A stretch of DNA of 5,643 bases from Methanoregula sp. (GTDB lineage: Archaea; Halobacteriota; Methanomicrobia; Methanomicrobiales; Methanospirillaceae), in assembly GCA_028711405.1 (NCBI GenBank), contig JAQTSH010000116.1, positions 1-5,643 on the forward strand, written 5' to 3'. Position 1 is the first letter of the stretch; each line of letters starts with the position of its first letter. Below, piece by piece: positions 5,357 to 5,643 of this stretch. The notes beneath the pieces are model-generated. The model had not been told where the DNA came from and made no database searches. It worked only from the letters and a program-made list of their open reading frames with translations. A program made the translations under genes and the position numbers.

Positions 5357-5643
5357 ATGGCACGAAACAATATGATCCTGCGATCGGCGTTTTTCCTTGC
5401 GACCCTCTGCGTGACCCTCGCCGTTCTCTGCGTCCCGGTTCCTGCACTGGATACCGGCGTTGAGGTCTTCTCCATCCCCTCAGGCGCGAACGCCAGCGTG
5501 GACAACTACTGGTATAACACGACCCCGGCAACCTTCACCGGTATCGGGACCGGGTACCACACGGTCACGGTCACCATGGACGGTTTCCAGACCTTTGTGC
5601 AGCCGGTCTTTTTTTCCCGTCCCGGTCTCGAAGCGGTGAACGC
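5357..5643 (+). CDS. Secreted protein with PEGA-like domain, N-terminal part
   Basis: The frame opens at ATG 5357 and is still open at the window end (95 complete codons). Residues 1-30 are a signal peptide: Arg at 3 and 9, a hydrophobic core about 10-26, and a likely cleavage after VPVPA (A30), giving an extracellular protein. Residues 35-82 look like a PEGA-type beta domain: VEVFSIPSGANASVD, then YWYNTTPATFTGIGTGYHTV, then VTMDGFQTF. This matches the PxGAxVxVDG..G.TP..F.GI..G.HTV.V...GF scheme found in surface proteins of Methanomicrobiales. The Thr- and Asn-rich mature region is typical of archaeal cell-surface proteins. A second ATG at 5372 is possible, but the TATA spacing favours 5357. 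What follows the domain (more repeats, a membrane anchor) lies outside the window, so function cannot be narrowed beyond surface or adhesion-type role. Confidence 0.75.
   Translation, partial: MARNNMILRSAFFLATLCVTLAVLCVPVPALDTGVEVFSIPSGANASVDNYWYNTTPATFTGIGTGYHTVTVTMDGFQTFVQPVFFSRPGLEAVN

Noticed and set aside
5043..5531. A 162-codon - strand frame crossing the PEGA-gene promoter and signal peptide.
   Set aside because: It overlaps a clearly recognisable promoter and secreted-protein start on the other strand and shows Arg/Ser/Gly-rich shadow composition.
1..5643. CRISPR array, tRNA, rRNA, transposase or integrase.
   Set aside because: There are no regularly spaced repeats, no cloverleaf-like segments and no recombinase motifs. 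The scar at 4410-4913 carries no terminal inverted repeats that I can see.

Overview
The window looks like a chromosome segment of a hydrogenotrophic methanogenic archaeon, most probably of the order Methanomicrobiales. Its first three genes encode proteins recognisable as methanogenesis markers 15, 17 and 7, families known only from methanogens and their relatives. The moderately GC-rich coding DNA, the TATA-type promoter with a nearly leaderless start, and the secreted PEGA-like protein at the right edge fit that group. Genus is not decidable from the sequence.

Positions 7-3250 form a tight four-gene operon on the + strand: mmp15 (BcrA/BadF/HgdC-like ATPase with both Fe-S cluster cysteines), mmp17, mmp7 (McrC-related), and an AhpD-like carboxymuconolactone decarboxylase family protein. 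The junctions are TAG|ATG, ATGA and TAATG, so translation is probably coupled. A T-run at 3267-3273 closes the unit. Mmp7 and Mmp17 are known from the ATP-dependent complex that activates methyl-coenzyme M reductase (MCR). The context suggests redox or metal-centre work by Mmp15 and the AhpD-like protein, but that is inference.

Positions 3251-4431 hold an AT-richer spacer with two palindromes, an unrecognised basic 42-residue ORF (3430-3558), and a YdjM/DUF457-type membrane-bound metal-dependent hydrolase (3745-4431).

Positions 4410-4913 are a genomic scar. A decayed second copy of the 3' half of the AhpD-like gene starts inside the last codons of the hydrolase gene, at about 80-90% identity in its alignable blocks. 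It carries nonsense changes and frameshifts. It abuts, tail to tail, a short antitoxin-like gene on the - strand (4725-4913), which is followed immediately by what looks like only the first 20-30 codons of a RelE-like toxin. The toxin appears to have been cut off at the junction.

Positions 4914-5356 contain no convincing gene. They hold a TGTGA-N6-TCACA palindrome, a GC-rich block with several small hairpins, and a longer imperfect hairpin just upstream of a TATA box. That promoter drives a secreted PEGA-like protein (5357 onward) that runs off the window.
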